A stretch of DNA of 64,000 bases from JALORV01 sp963724365 (lineage in GTDB: Bacteria > Pseudomonadota > Gammaproteobacteria > Burkholderiales > Burkholderiaceae_F): assembly GCA_963724365.1 (NCBI GenBank), contig CAVRUR010000003.1, forward strand, positions 401,093-465,092. The letters are read 5' to 3'. The notes under the pieces were generated by a model. That model had not been told where the DNA came from, made no database searches, and saw only the letters and a list, made by a program, of their open reading frames with translations. The translations under genes were made by a program, and so were the position numbers. Position 1 is the stretch's first letter; every line of letters begins with the position of its first letter. Positions 18,043 to 27,046 of the stretch are shown piece after piece.

Positions 18043-18831
18043 TCAAGCCGACGCGGCAAACTTGTCGCGCAAGGCCTGGGTCGCGCTGCGGAACAAGCCG
18101 AGGTCGCTGCCGACAGCGACGAACTCAGCCCCCCACTCGATATAGCGGCGCGCATCGGCCTCGACCGGCGCGAGGATCCCGCTGGCTTTGCCTGCGGCCC
18201 GCGCGCGCTCGAAGATGTGGCGGATCGCCCGCTGCACGTCGGGTTGCGCGGCATTGCCCAGATGTCCCATCGCGGCCGCCAGGTCGGACGGCCCGACGAA
18301 AATACCGTCCACGCCGTCTACCGCCGCAATGGCATCCACGGCGGCCAGCCCGGCGCTGCTTTCGATCTGCACCATGAGGGCGATGTTCTCGTTGATCGAC
18401 TTCAGGTAGTCGGGCACGGTCCCGTAGCGGTTCTGTCGCTGCGAAACCGACACGCCGCGCACGCCGGCGGGCGGGTAGCGAGTGGCCGCGACCGCGCGGC
18501 GTGCCTCCTCGGCCGACTCCACGTAGGGAATGAGAAAGTTGTAGAAACCCGCATCGAGCAGCCGCTTGATGATGACCGTGTCATTCCACGGCGGCCGCAC
18601 CACCGGGGCACTGGAGCAGTCCTTCAGCGCGAGCAATTGCGGTATCAGCGTCGTGACGTCGTTTGGTGCGTGCTCAGCATCGAGCAGCAGCCAGTCGAAG
18701 CCGGCCAGGCCCAGCACTTCGGTCGTGACCGGATTGGCCAGCGAGCACCAGCAGCCGATCAGGCGTTGACGTGCGAGCAGCGCCTGGCGAAAGCGGTTGG
18801 GGATGCCGGTGTACGGCGCGATCGACGTCAT
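18043..18831 (-). CDS. garL: HpcH/HpaI aldolase, likely 5-keto-4-deoxy-D-glucarate aldolase
   Basis: A 262-residue class II aldolase of the HpcH/HpaI family. The catalytic His lies in LDAEHAPND (about residues 51-59). The metal ligands are Glu in VQIESSAG and Asp in VGPSDLAAAMG, and the family's RGVSVSQRQNRYG segment is present. In this operon it would split 5-keto-4-deoxy-D-glucarate, made by the glucarate dehydratase upstream, into pyruvate and tartronate semialdehyde. It is the last gene of the five-gene cluster, 7 bases after tctA. The substrate is inferred from the neighbours; other HpcH aldolases look similar. Confidence 0.87.
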   Translation of the reverse strand: MTSIAPYTGIPNRFRQALLARQRLIGCWCSLANPVTTEVLGLAGFDWLLLDAEHAPNDVTTLIPQLLALKDCSSAPVVRPPWNDTVIIKRLLDAGFYNFLIPYVESAEEARRAVAATRYPPAGVRGVSVSQRQNRYGTVPDYLKSINENIALMVQIESSAGLAAVDAIAAVDGVDGIFVGPSDLAAAMGHLGNAAQPDVQRAIRHIFERARAAGKASGILAPVEADARRYIEWGAEFVAVGSDLGLFRSATQALRDKFAASA

Positions 18832-18838
18832 GGAAACC

Positions 18839-20338
18839 TCACTTCTGAAACGCTTCCTCGCGCTTCGTGCGCAGCGCGGGGAGCAGGACTATGACCAGGG
18901 CAATGACGGAGATGGCGAGCAACGTTGCGCTGATGGGTCGCGTCAGGAAGACCATTGCACTGCCCTTCTTCATCAGCAACGCACGCCGCAGGTATTCCTC
19001 CATCATCGGGCCAAGAATAAAGCCCAGCATCATCGGCGCCGGCTCGCAGCCGAGCTTGCGGAACACATAGCCGAGGATGCCGAAGAGTGCCATCAGGTAG
19101 ATGTCGAACTGCGCGTTCGACAGGCTGAACACGCCGATCGCGCAGAACACGAGGATCGCCGGGAAGAGCAGCTGATACGGCACCGAGATCATCTTCACCC
19201 AGATGCCGATCAGTGGCAGGTTGAGCACCAGCAGGAACAGGTTGCCGATCCACATCGACACGACCAGTCCCCAGAACAGCGCGGGCTGCTCGACCATCAC
19301 ACCCGGTCCGGGCTGGATGCCGTGCATGATCAGCGCGCCGATCATCAGTGCCATCACCGGGTTTGACGGAATGCCGAGCGTAAGCATCGGAATGAACGAT
19401 GCCTGCGCTCCGGCGTTGTTGGCTGACTCCGGACCGGCCACGCCCTCGATCGCTCCCTGGCCGAATTCGGCTGAGTAGCGCGAGACTTTCTTTTCGAGCG
19501 AGTACGCGGCGAACGAAGAGAGCATCGCACCACCGCCCGGCAGGATGCCGAGGAAAGATCCCAATGTCGTTCCGCGCAGGATCGGCGCAACCATGCGCTT
19601 GAAGTCCTCTCGCGTCGGCATGAGCCCCGTCACGCGGGTCAGCGACAGCGAGCGCGGCGATTCGTCCTCCAGATTGGCAATGATCTCGCCGAGACCGAAC
19701 ACACCCATCGCGACCACCACGAAGCTCACGCCATCCAGCAGTTCCGGCAGGTCGAAGGCGAATCGGGACGTGCCGGAGTTCACGTCGGTGCCGATCAGGC
19801 CCAGCAGCAGACCCAGCACGATCATGCCGATCGCGTGCAGCAATGAGCCGCTTGCCAGCACGATCGAGGCGACCAGCCCCAGGACCATCAGAGAGAAGTA
19901 GTCCGCAGGCCCGAAGCTGAGCGCGATTTCCGACAGCGGCGGTGCCGCCAGCGCAATCAGGAACGTGCAGACGGTGCCGGCGAAGAACGAGGCGATCGCG
20001 GCCGTCGCCAGCGCCACGCCCGCCCGGCCTTTGCGCGCCATCTGGTAGCCGTCCAGTGCCGTCACCACGGACGAGGACTCGCCGGGCAGGTTCACGAGGA
20101 TCGCCGTGGTCGAGCCACCGTACTGCGCGCCGTAGAAGATTCCGGCCAGCATGATCAGCGCGGTGACCGGTGGCAACCCGAACGTGACCGGCAACAACAT
20201 CGCGATGGTCGCAACGGGACCCAGGCCCGGCAGCACTCCGATGGCGGTGCCCAGCAATACGCCCAGCAGGCAATAGAAGATGTTGGCCCAGCTCGCCGCG
20301 GTCGAGAAACCTAGCGCCAGGTGTTCGAACAGTTCCAT
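18839..20338 (-). CDS. tctA: Tripartite tricarboxylate transporter, large membrane subunit
   Basis: A 499-residue TctA-family protein with about twelve membrane spans. The family signature is seen near the N-terminus as GTAIGVLPGLGPVATIAMLL, and a second glycine-rich repeat as GILPGGGAML and MIGALIMHGIQPGPG. TctA is the main translocation subunit, working with TctB and a periplasmic receptor. Substrate here is probably D-glucarate or galactarate, judged from the catabolic genes. It starts 9 bases after the tctB stop. An upstream extension of the open frame overlaps tctB and is rejected. Confidence 0.95.
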   Translation of the reverse strand: MELFEHLALGFSTAASWANIFYCLLGVLLGTAIGVLPGLGPVATIAMLLPVTFGLPPVTALIMLAGIFYGAQYGGSTTAILVNLPGESSSVVTALDGYQMARKGRAGVALATAAIASFFAGTVCTFLIALAAPPLSEIALSFGPADYFSLMVLGLVASIVLASGSLLHAIGMIVLGLLLGLIGTDVNSGTSRFAFDLPELLDGVSFVVVAMGVFGLGEIIANLEDESPRSLSLTRVTGLMPTREDFKRMVAPILRGTTLGSFLGILPGGGAMLSSFAAYSLEKKVSRYSAEFGQGAIEGVAGPESANNAGAQASFIPMLTLGIPSNPVMALMIGALIMHGIQPGPGVMVEQPALFWGLVVSMWIGNLFLLVLNLPLIGIWVKMISVPYQLLFPAILVFCAIGVFSLSNAQFDIYLMALFGILGYVFRKLGCEPAPMMLGFILGPMMEEYLRRALLMKKGSAMVFLTRPISATLLAISVIALVIVLLPALRTKREEAFQK

Positions 20339-20347
20339 CGCCAGGCC

Positions 20348-20812
20348 TCACCCTCCAAGCCAGCGGCCGAGCAGCGGCACCGGCAGGCCGAGACCCTTGA
20401 CGAATACCAGCGCGCAAAAGGCGATGAGAGCCAGCATCAGCCCAGTGGCGTGCCACTGGAGCCGGAACCGCGCACTCGCCGACGCGCTGACCAGAATGAG
20501 TACGACGAGCGCAGGAACCAGACCCGCGGGCCGCAGCAGCAGTCCGAACAGGACCGTGCCTGCGGTGACAAGCGCCGCCGCCTTCCATGCAATCGCACCG
20601 ATCGGCGCCCCGTCGTCCAGGAACGAGCGCACGAACGACGTGATGCCGATGAGCAGCAACAACGCGCCCAGTGCGGTCGGAAAATAGCCGGGGCCCATGC
20701 GCGATGCCGAGCCCATGCCGTAGTCCCACGCCATCAGGATCGCGGTCAGACCGAAGCCGGCATATAAGAGCCCCGCGCCAAAGTCCTTCGGGCTGCGGAT
20801 GTGGAGCGACAT
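20348..20812 (-). CDS. tctB: Tripartite tricarboxylate transporter, small membrane subunit
   Basis: A 154-residue TctB-family protein with four hydrophobic spans. The N-terminal region has the family's RMGPGYFPTALGALLLLIG. It partners TctA in the membrane. The ATG follows a GGGGAGAA binding site. The order is dehydratase, tctB, tctA, aldolase, with short gaps, which argues for one transcript. Confidence 0.92.
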   Translation of the reverse strand: MSLHIRSPKDFGAGLLYAGFGLTAILMAWDYGMGSASRMGPGYFPTALGALLLLIGITSFVRSFLDDGAPIGAIAWKAAALVTAGTVLFGLLLRPAGLVPALVVLILVSASASARFRLQWHATGLMLALIAFCALVFVKGLGLPVPLLGRWLGG

Positions 20813-20866
20813 CGGTTCTCCCCTGGCGCCGCGGCTCTGACGGCCGCGGTTGCCGTTGTCAACGCG

Positions 20867-22222
20867 TCATCGGACCAGGCAAGGCCGATTGCGATCGAAC
20901 TTCCACCCCGGGATCAGGTACTGCATCGCCACTGCATCATTGCGCGCGCCGAGGCCGTGCTCCAGGTAAAGGCGGTGCGCCCGCTCGACTTCTTCTTCGT
21001 CGAGTTCGATGCCGAGCCCGGGCTTCTCGGGCAGCGCGATGCGGCCGCCCTCGATACGCAGCGGTTGCTGCGTCAGCCGCTGGCCGTCCTGCCAGATCCA
21101 GTGCGTGTCGATGGCGGTGATCGGGTCGGGCGCCGCCGCCGCCACGTGCGTGAACATCGCCAGCGATACGTCGAAGTGATTGTTCGAGTGCGAGCCCCAG
21201 GTCAGGCCCCAGTCGCTGCACAGTTGGGCCACTCGCACCGAACCCTGCATTGTCCAGAAGTGCGGATCGGCCAGCGGAATATCGACCGCGTGCAGCTGCA
21301 ACGCATGGACGAGCTCGCGCCAGTCGGTCGCGACCATGTTGGTCGCCGTCGGCAAGCCCGTCGCGCGCCGGAACTCCGCCATCACCTCGCGGCCCGAGTA
21401 TCCGTTTTCTGCACCGCACGGGTCTTCTGCGTACGCAAGCACGCCGTGCAGGTTGCGGCACAGGCGGATTGCTTCGGCAAGTGACCAGGCACCGTTCGGG
21501 TCGAGCGTGACGCGCGCCTGCGGAAAGCGTTCGGCGAGTGCCGTCACGGCTTCGATTTCGGCTTGCCCACTGAACACGCCGCCCTTGAGCTTGAAGTCGA
21601 CAAAGCCGTAGCGCGCGTGCGCGGCCTCGGCGAGGCGCACGATCGACTCCGGCGTCAGGGCCGGCTCATGGCGCAGGCTCAACCAGTCATCGCCGGACGC
21701 GGGCGCTTCGACGTACGGCAAGTCGGTCTTGAGCCGGTCGCCCACATAGAAGAGGTACCCGAGCACCGGCACCTCGCGACGCTGTATGCCGTTGCCGAGG
21801 AGGGCCGCGACCGGCACCTCGAGATACTGGCCGAGCAGGTCGAGCAGTGCGGACTCGAGCGCGGTCACCGCATGCACGGTGGTACGCAGGTCGAAGGTCT
21901 GCTCCCCGCGGCCGCCGGCATCACGATCTGCGAAGCGTCGGCGCACTTCATTGAGCAGCGTTTGCACGTCGCCGATCGGGCGGTCGACGACGATCGGGCG
22001 AGCATCCTCCAGCGTCTGGCGGATGCTCTCGCCGCCCGGCACCTCGCCCACGCCCGTGCGGCCCGCGCTGTCGGTGATGACGACGAGATTGCGCGTGAAA
22101 AACGGTCCGTGTGCGCCGCTCAGGTTGAGCAGCATGCTGTCGCGCCCCGCCACCGGGATCACACGCATCCCGGCGACTCTGGGCGTCCCGCGCACCGCGC
22201 TCATCGACGTTGCCCCGTCCAT
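20867..22222 (-). CDS. gudD: Glucarate dehydratase
   Basis: A 451-residue enolase-superfamily enzyme that removes water from D-glucarate to give 5-keto-4-deoxy-D-glucarate. The barrel motifs are visible: KxK in DFKLKGG, the metal Asp in LDPNGAWS, Glu in YAEDPCG, Asn in TATNMVA, and the general base His in WGSHSNNHFDVSL. The length is close to E. coli GudD (446). The start may be the ATG at 22222 or one six codons later; the second has a GGACGGGG stretch before it. It lies 16 bases after the Bug receptor gene. Confidence 0.93.
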   Translation of the reverse strand: MDGATSMSAVRGTPRVAGMRVIPVAGRDSMLLNLSGAHGPFFTRNLVVITDSAGRTGVGEVPGGESIRQTLEDARPIVVDRPIGDVQTLLNEVRRRFADRDAGGRGEQTFDLRTTVHAVTALESALLDLLGQYLEVPVAALLGNGIQRREVPVLGYLFYVGDRLKTDLPYVEAPASGDDWLSLRHEPALTPESIVRLAEAAHARYGFVDFKLKGGVFSGQAEIEAVTALAERFPQARVTLDPNGAWSLAEAIRLCRNLHGVLAYAEDPCGAENGYSGREVMAEFRRATGLPTATNMVATDWRELVHALQLHAVDIPLADPHFWTMQGSVRVAQLCSDWGLTWGSHSNNHFDVSLAMFTHVAAAAPDPITAIDTHWIWQDGQRLTQQPLRIEGGRIALPEKPGLGIELDEEEVERAHRLYLEHGLGARNDAVAMQYLIPGWKFDRNRPCLVR

Positions 22223-22238
22223 CGTGGCTGCGGCTCGC

Positions 22239-23211
22239 CTATTCGAGCGTGATCTTGCCGACCTCGATCACTTGCTTCCAGCGCTCGAGTTCCTTCGCCT
22301 GGAAGGCCGCCATCTGTTCCGGCGTGTTGGCGACGATCTCGAAGCCGAGGTCCTCCATCCGCTTGCGGGTCTCGGGATCATTCAGCGCCGCGACGATGGA
22401 TTCGTTGAGCTTTTTCTTCACATCAGCGGGCAGGCCTTTCGGGCCGGCAACCGCCTGCCACGAATAGACGTCGACGCCCTGCACGCCGGACTCGGCCAGC
22501 GTGGGCACCTGCGGCAGTTGCGGCGAGCGCTTGTCGCTGGTAATCGCGAGCGCTTTGAGCTTTCCCGCCTTGATGTGGCCGATAACCGCGTTGATGTTCT
22601 GGAACGAGACGTCGGCATGGCCGGCCAGCAGGTCGGTGATCGCCGGTGCGCCCCCCTTGTACGGAACGTGAATGCCACTGGTGCCCGTCTTCTGCCAGAA
22701 AAGCGCCGCCGTCAGGTGATCCGACGAGCCGGCGCCCGACGTTGCGAACGTGATCTTCTCGGGCTGCTTCTTCAGCAGCGCGACGAACTCCGCAACAGAA
22801 CTGGCGGGAAAGTCGGGTCGCGTCACGAGCACGTTGGGCGCGCGCACCGCGACCGTGATCGGATCGAGATCCTTCACCGGGTCGTAGGACAGTTTCTTCT
22901 GGATAAACGGGTTCACCGCGTAGACACCGATCGACGCCACCAGGAACGTGTAGCCATCCGGCGCCGCGTTCTTCACGGCGGTGGCACCGATGGCGCCCGT
23001 GGCACCGGCGCGGTTGTCGACCACGAACGGCTGACCGAGCTTTTCCTGCAGCTTGGGCGCAATGGCGCGGGCCACCATGTCGGTCGAGCCGCCCGGCGGG
23101 AACGGCACGATGATGGTGACGGGTTTTTCCGGATAGGCGGCCAGCGCCGGTGCGATACACGAAAGCAGGCCGAGCGACGCCACGGCCAAGGGCGCGCAAC
23201 GATGTCTTCAT
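22239..23211 (-). CDS. tctC: Bug/TctC periplasmic solute-binding protein (one frameshift)
   Basis: The periplasmic receptor of the tripartite transporter, about 323 residues. After the signal peptide the mature protein begins YPEKPVTIIVPFPPGGSTD, the hallmark of Bug proteins, and continues with VVDNRAGATG, GYTFLVAS and HVPYKGGAPA. The best start is the ATG at 23211, which has AGGAG 7 bases upstream, but only MKTSLRAL is in that frame. The signal peptide core and the rest lie one base out of phase (near 23190, in GCCCTTGGCC). A TTG at 23189 could start the long frame, but a one-base sequencing error is more likely. Confidence 0.88.
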
Positions 23212-23331
23212 GGGGTGTCTCCTGAGGACGGGTTGCCGGCCATCGGCGCTCTTGCGGCGCAGCTGCTCAGGCCGGGAATCGACGCAGCCTAGGCCCGCCC
23301 GAACTGGGCGTCCAATATATTCTTTGGCCTT

Positions 23332-23356
23332 CCGTGATTCAAATTCGATATCACGG
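23332..23356. promoter_or_regulatory. LysR-type operator between the glucarate operon and its regulator
   Basis: A perfect 7-bp inverted repeat, CCGTGAT-N11-ATCACGG, lies in the 170-base divergent region, 25 bases before the LysR ATG. It fits the LysR recognition pattern, a T-N11-A type interrupted palindrome. An AT-rich TATATT lies just outside it on the operon side (about 23324) and could be a -10. Autoregulation plus activation of the operon is the expected logic. Confidence 0.6.
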
Positions 23357-23381
23357 CCGGGAGGCGCGCAATGGAAACCCC

Positions 23382-24284
23382 ATGGAACTGAGATCGCTGC
23401 GTTACTTCGTCGTGCTCGCCGAGGAACTGCACTTCGGTCGGGCGGCCCGTCGACTCGCCATCACGCAGCCGCCGCTGTCGATCGCGATCCGCAACCTCGA
23501 GAACGAGCTTGACGTGCAGTTGCTCGTGCGTGACCGGCGGCGCGTTGCGCTGACGGAACCTGGACGAGCGTTCCTGGATCAGGCGCGGGTCGTGCTCGCC
23601 CGTGCTTCGGATGCGATCGAGACGGTGCGGGCCGCCAGTCGCGGCGAGGCCGGGCGGCTGGCCATCGGGTTCATGTCGGCGAGCATCTACACGGTGCTGC
23701 CGCTAACCCTGCGCGAGTTCGCGTCGAGCCATCCTGGCGTGCGGCTCGAACTGCGCGAACTCACGTTGCCGCAACAGTTCGCTGCGCTGGAGAAGGGCGA
23801 CATCCATGTCGGCTTCATCCGGCCCCAGCCGATGGAGGCGGAGTTCTCCTCCGCGATCCTGCTGCAGGAGCCGCTGGTGGCCGCGCTGCCCTCCGGCCAT
23901 CCGCTCACCCGGAACCGTCGCGTTCGCGCACAGTCGCTCGCGCGCGAGCCGTTCGTGATGTTCCAGCGCTCACCCGGGCTCGTGCTGCACGACATCGTTC
24001 TGAAGTTCTGCCTGCAGCAAGGCTTTTCGCCGCACGTTGTGCAGGAAGCGAGCCAGACCCACGCAGTGATCGGCCTCGTGTCGGCCGGTATCGGCGTCGC
24101 GCTGGTGCCCTCCTCCGCGCAGGAGATAAGGTTGCGAGGCGTCGAACTGCGTCCACTGGCCGAGCGGTCACCGCAGGTCGGCACCGCCCTGGCATGGCGC
24201 AGCGACGACGATTCGCCCGCCCTGCGGGCGTTCATCGCGACAGCGAAGAGCGTCGTGCGCCGGAAGCAGCCCGCACGCGCCTGA
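23382..24284 (+). CDS. LysR-family regulator of the glucarate operon
   Basis: A 300-residue LysR-type regulator, divergent from the tctC-gudD-tctBA-aldolase operon. The N-terminal helix-turn-helix is clear (LRYFVVLAEELHFGRAARRL, then TQPPLSIAIRNLE, residues 5-42). The effector-binding domain covers about 90-290. By position it should respond to D-glucarate/galactarate or a breakdown product and control the divergent operon through the palindrome at 23332-23356. The start is the ATG at 23382 (MELRSL); an upstream extension would run through the operator. Confidence 0.93.
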   Translation: MELRSLRYFVVLAEELHFGRAARRLAITQPPLSIAIRNLENELDVQLLVRDRRRVALTEPGRAFLDQARVVLARASDAIETVRAASRGEAGRLAIGFMSASIYTVLPLTLREFASSHPGVRLELRELTLPQQFAALEKGDIHVGFIRPQPMEAEFSSAILLQEPLVAALPSGHPLTRNRRVRAQSLAREPFVMFQRSPGLVLHDIVLKFCLQQGFSPHVVQEASQTHAVIGLVSAGIGVALVPSSAQEIRLRGVELRPLAERSPQVGTALAWRSDDDSPALRAFIATAKSVVRRKQPARA

Positions 24285-24296
24285 GCGGCCAGCGAT

Positions 24297-24611
24297 TCAG
24301 GCGACCGAAGCGCCGACCGCCACGTTGGCAGGCAAAGTCGCTGCGGCTGTTGCGAGCGCCGCTTCATCGTCGCGGTTGAGCGCGGCACGGGCGCGCCACC
24401 AACTCATTGCCATGAGCACACAAGAGCCGGCCACCAGCGCCAGAGCCGACAGCGGCTGCATTTCGCCGTTGAACAATTGATGCAGCACGCCCGCCAGACC
24501 GATCGCGCCGATCGCTCCAACGCGCAACCAGAGGCCGCAGGCGAAGAGCGCGTAGTGAGATCCATTAACGTCGACAGGAGCGGAGTTCGTGTTTGTCTTT
24601 GGGTAGTTCAC
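24297..24611 (-). CDS. Small two-span membrane protein, 104 aa
   Basis: A 104-residue protein with a GTG start, chosen because GAGAGGTGA lies before it. The frame stays open further up without a binding site. Two hydrophobic stretches are seen (about 21-47, GLWLRVGAIGAIGLAGVL, and 50-68, ALALVAGSCVLMAMSWW), followed by an Ala-rich tail. Charges suggest both ends are on the same side of the membrane. The family is not recognised. It converges on the LysR gene, whose stop is 12 bases away. Confidence 0.55.
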   Translation of the reverse strand: MNYPKTNTNSAPVDVNGSHYALFACGLWLRVGAIGAIGLAGVLHQLFNGEMQPLSALALVAGSCVLMAMSWWRARAALNRDDEAALATAAATLPANVAVGASVA

Positions 24612-24956
24612 AGAGTCACCTCTCAAATTTGGTACGGGAGAACCTTCGTCGCACCGAACGGTGGATGGGTGATGCAATGCACAAACCGAAGATGCCGTCG
24701 CTGTCGAAAGCTGTCTAATCATTCTTTCAAATCAAAGACATCGACCAAACCGTTGTCGGCTTTAACCCATTGATGCAAAGCAGCATTCAGACCCCGAGAC
24801 GAGCGAACTCCTGCGTTAGGAGAAAGGTTCGAGATCGAGAAAAGACGTTGCGGAGAAGCGAAACAGCGAGGGACGCACTTGGCCTGGTGGATAGGCCTGA
24901 TCGACTGAGCACCCGTTAAGCTGAATCGTTGAACTCCTACGCAGTGCCGAAGAGCT
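24612..24956. other. Intergenic region with a possible gene remnant
   Basis: This 345-base stretch is less GC-rich than its surroundings. An open minus-strand frame ends at 24719; its last 30 codons read as normal protein (LNAALHQWVKADNGLV, ending DVFDLKE) but it has no start signal and its upstream half is not protein-like. It may be the tail of a lost gene. Nothing else is recognised. The methyltransferase start lies at its end. Confidence 0.3.
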
Positions 24957-25703
24957 GTGTCCTTCATCGACTTGTTCTCGGACAGTGCCGATCTCTATGC
25001 CTCCGCGCGCCCAAGGTACCCGGATGCACTGATCAACTTCATCGCCCGGTCATCGCCATCGCTGGACGTCGCCTGGGATTGCGGAACGGGCAACGGCCAG
25101 GCCGCCGTCGACCTCGCACAGCACTTCAAGACTGTCTGGGCGACAGATCCCAGCCAGGCTCAAATCGACCACGCGATTGCGTGCAGCGGTGTCACCTACT
25201 CCGTGCAGCCTGCGGAGCAGGTGACCTTTGCCGACCAGAGTGTCGACGCGATCACGGTCGCACAGGCCCTGCACTGGTTCGATCTGGACCGGTTCTTCCC
25301 GGAGGCACGCCGCGTGCTGAAGCCTGGCGGTTTCTTTTGCGCATGGGGCTACAGCTGGTCGCACGTCGAGCCGGCCATCGATGCAGTCATGCAGGCAACG
25401 ATCCTCGAGCCGATACACACATACTGGGCGGCTCAGAACGCATCGCTGTGGGACGAGTACAGGAACGTGCAGTTGCCCTTCAAAGCCGTGGACGTGCCAG
25501 CGTTTTCGATCCGCATGGACTGGACGCTTCTGCAATACATGGCGTACGTGCATACGTGGTCCGCAACACGGCGAGCGATTCAGGCCGAAGGACCCAGGTT
25601 CTTCGAAGCAGCCTGCAATCAGATGGAGCAGGCATGGGGCGGACCGGAACGAGTGCGCGAGGTCAGGATGCCGCTGACGGTGATTGCCGGTGTGGCCGAC
25701 TGA
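24957..25703 (+). CDS. Class I SAM-dependent methyltransferase
   Basis: A 248-residue methyltransferase. Motif I is VAWDCGTGNGQAA (residues about 38-50), the acidic end of strand 2 is WATDPSQAQ, motif II/III is SVDAITVAQALHWF, and the post-motif is RVLKPGGFFCAWGY. This is the Methyltransf_11-like pattern seen in small-molecule methyltransferases such as trans-aconitate or ubiquinone types; the substrate is unknown. The start is GTG (VSFIDLFSDSADLYASARP). The HWF and ARPRYP segments are common in this subgroup. Confidence 0.85.
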   Translation: MSFIDLFSDSADLYASARPRYPDALINFIARSSPSLDVAWDCGTGNGQAAVDLAQHFKTVWATDPSQAQIDHAIACSGVTYSVQPAEQVTFADQSVDAITVAQALHWFDLDRFFPEARRVLKPGGFFCAWGYSWSHVEPAIDAVMQATILEPIHTYWAAQNASLWDEYRNVQLPFKAVDVPAFSIRMDWTLLQYMAYVHTWSATRRAIQAEGPRFFEAACNQMEQAWGGPERVREVRMPLTVIAGVAD

Positions 25704-25790
25704 AAGCCGGCAGGACCGGCCGTCGACCTGGACTGCTCCAATCACCGCGATGCAGACTGCCTTGTCCGCATTTCTTTCAGGTCAGGCCGC

Positions 25791-26357
25791 ATGAAATCCG
25801 AGCGTGAAGTCCCGGGCGTTGCCATCTACCCGAACTGCCGCACGGTGGACAGGACCGTGCGTGTGGGCGGCATGAGCAAGCGCGAGTTGCTTGCCGAGCT
25901 TCAGAGCAACGGTATCCAGCTCAACGAATACGCCCGTATCCTCTTCGCACACAGCGAGTTCACGACATCACCGGTCATCTCGAAAATTGCGACCATCGAA
26001 CTTGCCGTCGCCAATCTCGGCTATGCGCGGGGAGCGGCCATCGCCCGGATTCATGAGCGAGCCACCGAGCTTGGCCTGACCTTGTGCCCTCTCGAACTCG
26101 GTCCACACCTCAGGCTGCAGTTGCTTGATCAGCCAGAAGGGCAACTCGGGCACCCGCCATCAAGACACCGGGCGCCGCCGGGCTCCATCACGGTGGCATC
26201 TCGTCAGCTCTCAAATGATCACAACACTCCGAAGGGCTTCTACCTGCGCCGCATCGATGGCGTGCTCTGGTTGCGAGGCTACCGCTCCGCACCGGACGAC
26301 CTCTGGAGCCCTGAAGACCGCCTGGTTTTCTGCCGACCGCAGATTGAAGCCGCGTGA
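25791..26357 (+). CDS. Conserved hypothetical protein, 188 aa
   Basis: A soluble 188-residue protein with an ATG start. It contains MSKRELLAELQSNGIQLNEYA, ARGAAIARIHERATELGL, and a C-terminal beta-rich part with the pattern SITVASRQLS then PKGFYLRRIDGVLWLRGYRS. I have the impression of a widespread unnamed bacterial family with this layout, but cannot name a domain. It has no signal peptide or membrane span. It follows the methyltransferase by 87 bases and may share its transcript. Confidence 0.7.
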   Translation: MKSEREVPGVAIYPNCRTVDRTVRVGGMSKRELLAELQSNGIQLNEYARILFAHSEFTTSPVISKIATIELAVANLGYARGAAIARIHERATELGLTLCPLELGPHLRLQLLDQPEGQLGHPPSRHRAPPGSITVASRQLSNDHNTPKGFYLRRIDGVLWLRGYRSAPDDLWSPEDRLVFCRPQIEAA

Positions 26358-26397
26358 AGGATTCGGCCCAAGTCTCCAGCGTGCCTTGCAGACGCCT

Positions 26398-26928
26398 CTA
26401 GCGAGCGGGCACGATCAGCGCGCAAAGGTTGCGTACATGTCTAGGCCCAGGGCGCGTGTCAGCAAGGGAACGCAGTGCCAACGGGCCGGCGGCGGCGCTC
26501 AGGGGCTTGCCGTCCTGAGCAGTGATGATCAATACCTGTTCACCCACCGAGCCGTTGTACAACTCCCCCCAGCTAAACACTGCCCGGTAACCATCGCTTG
26601 CGACCGCCTCGACGACACTTGTCCGCGCACTGCGATCGGCAGCCGAAGCAAAGCCGACGGACGTCAGGACATCCCGCAGAAGCACACCCGAGTACTGCAC
26701 ACCGCGTTCGGTCACGTTGTTGCCGCTCGATGAGACCGTCAGCCGCTGGTTGAGGTTGGTCTGCGGCAAGGCGGCCAGGGCAGCGATACTCAGGGTTCGC
26801 ACCGCCTGACCAGGAACCTGCACGGTCAACACAGTCGCCTCCGCGCGCGGCTGCGCATCGGTGGGGCAGGCCCACGCCGTTGCGCCGATCGACCACGCGA
26901 CAACGACGCACAGGACCTTTGCCGGCAT
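26398..26928 (-). CDS. Exported molybdopterin-oxidoreductase-like protein, 176 aa
   Basis: A 176-residue protein with an N-terminal signal peptide (MPAKVLCVVVAWSIGATAWA). The mature part resembles the Oxidored_molyb (sulfite-oxidase-like) fold: SIAALAALPQTNL, then the GVQYSGVLLRDVL segment, DGYRAVFSWGEL and a C-terminal strand ending LCALIVPAR. Such short family members occur as periplasmic proteins and may not bind the cofactor. The cofactor Cys of SuoX is not evident. The neighbouring ModA and Mop genes fit a molybdenum link. The start is chosen at the signal peptide; the frame continues upstream without support. Confidence 0.7.
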   Translation of the reverse strand: MPAKVLCVVVAWSIGATAWACPTDAQPRAEATVLTVQVPGQAVRTLSIAALAALPQTNLNQRLTVSSSGNNVTERGVQYSGVLLRDVLTSVGFASAADRSARTSVVEAVASDGYRAVFSWGELYNGSVGEQVLIITAQDGKPLSAAAGPLALRSLADTRPGPRHVRNLCALIVPAR

Positions 26929-26974
26929 CTCAATCTCGCCAGCAAGAACTCGCAATCGGCTCACCCAGATCCAC

Positions 26975-26990
26975 GGTGCTGTAGAGCACC
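26975..26990. terminator. Hairpin between modA and the oxidoreductase-like gene
   Basis: A perfect 6-bp stem (GGTGCT / AGCACC) with a GTAG loop in the 118-base gap. Both neighbours are on the minus strand, so it could attenuate read-through from modA. No T run follows; a weak call. Confidence 0.3.
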
Positions 26991-27046
26991 ACCCTGCCTT
27001 CGGCAAACGTCGAACACAGGGCCCGATCCCGACGTTCAGGCGCATA

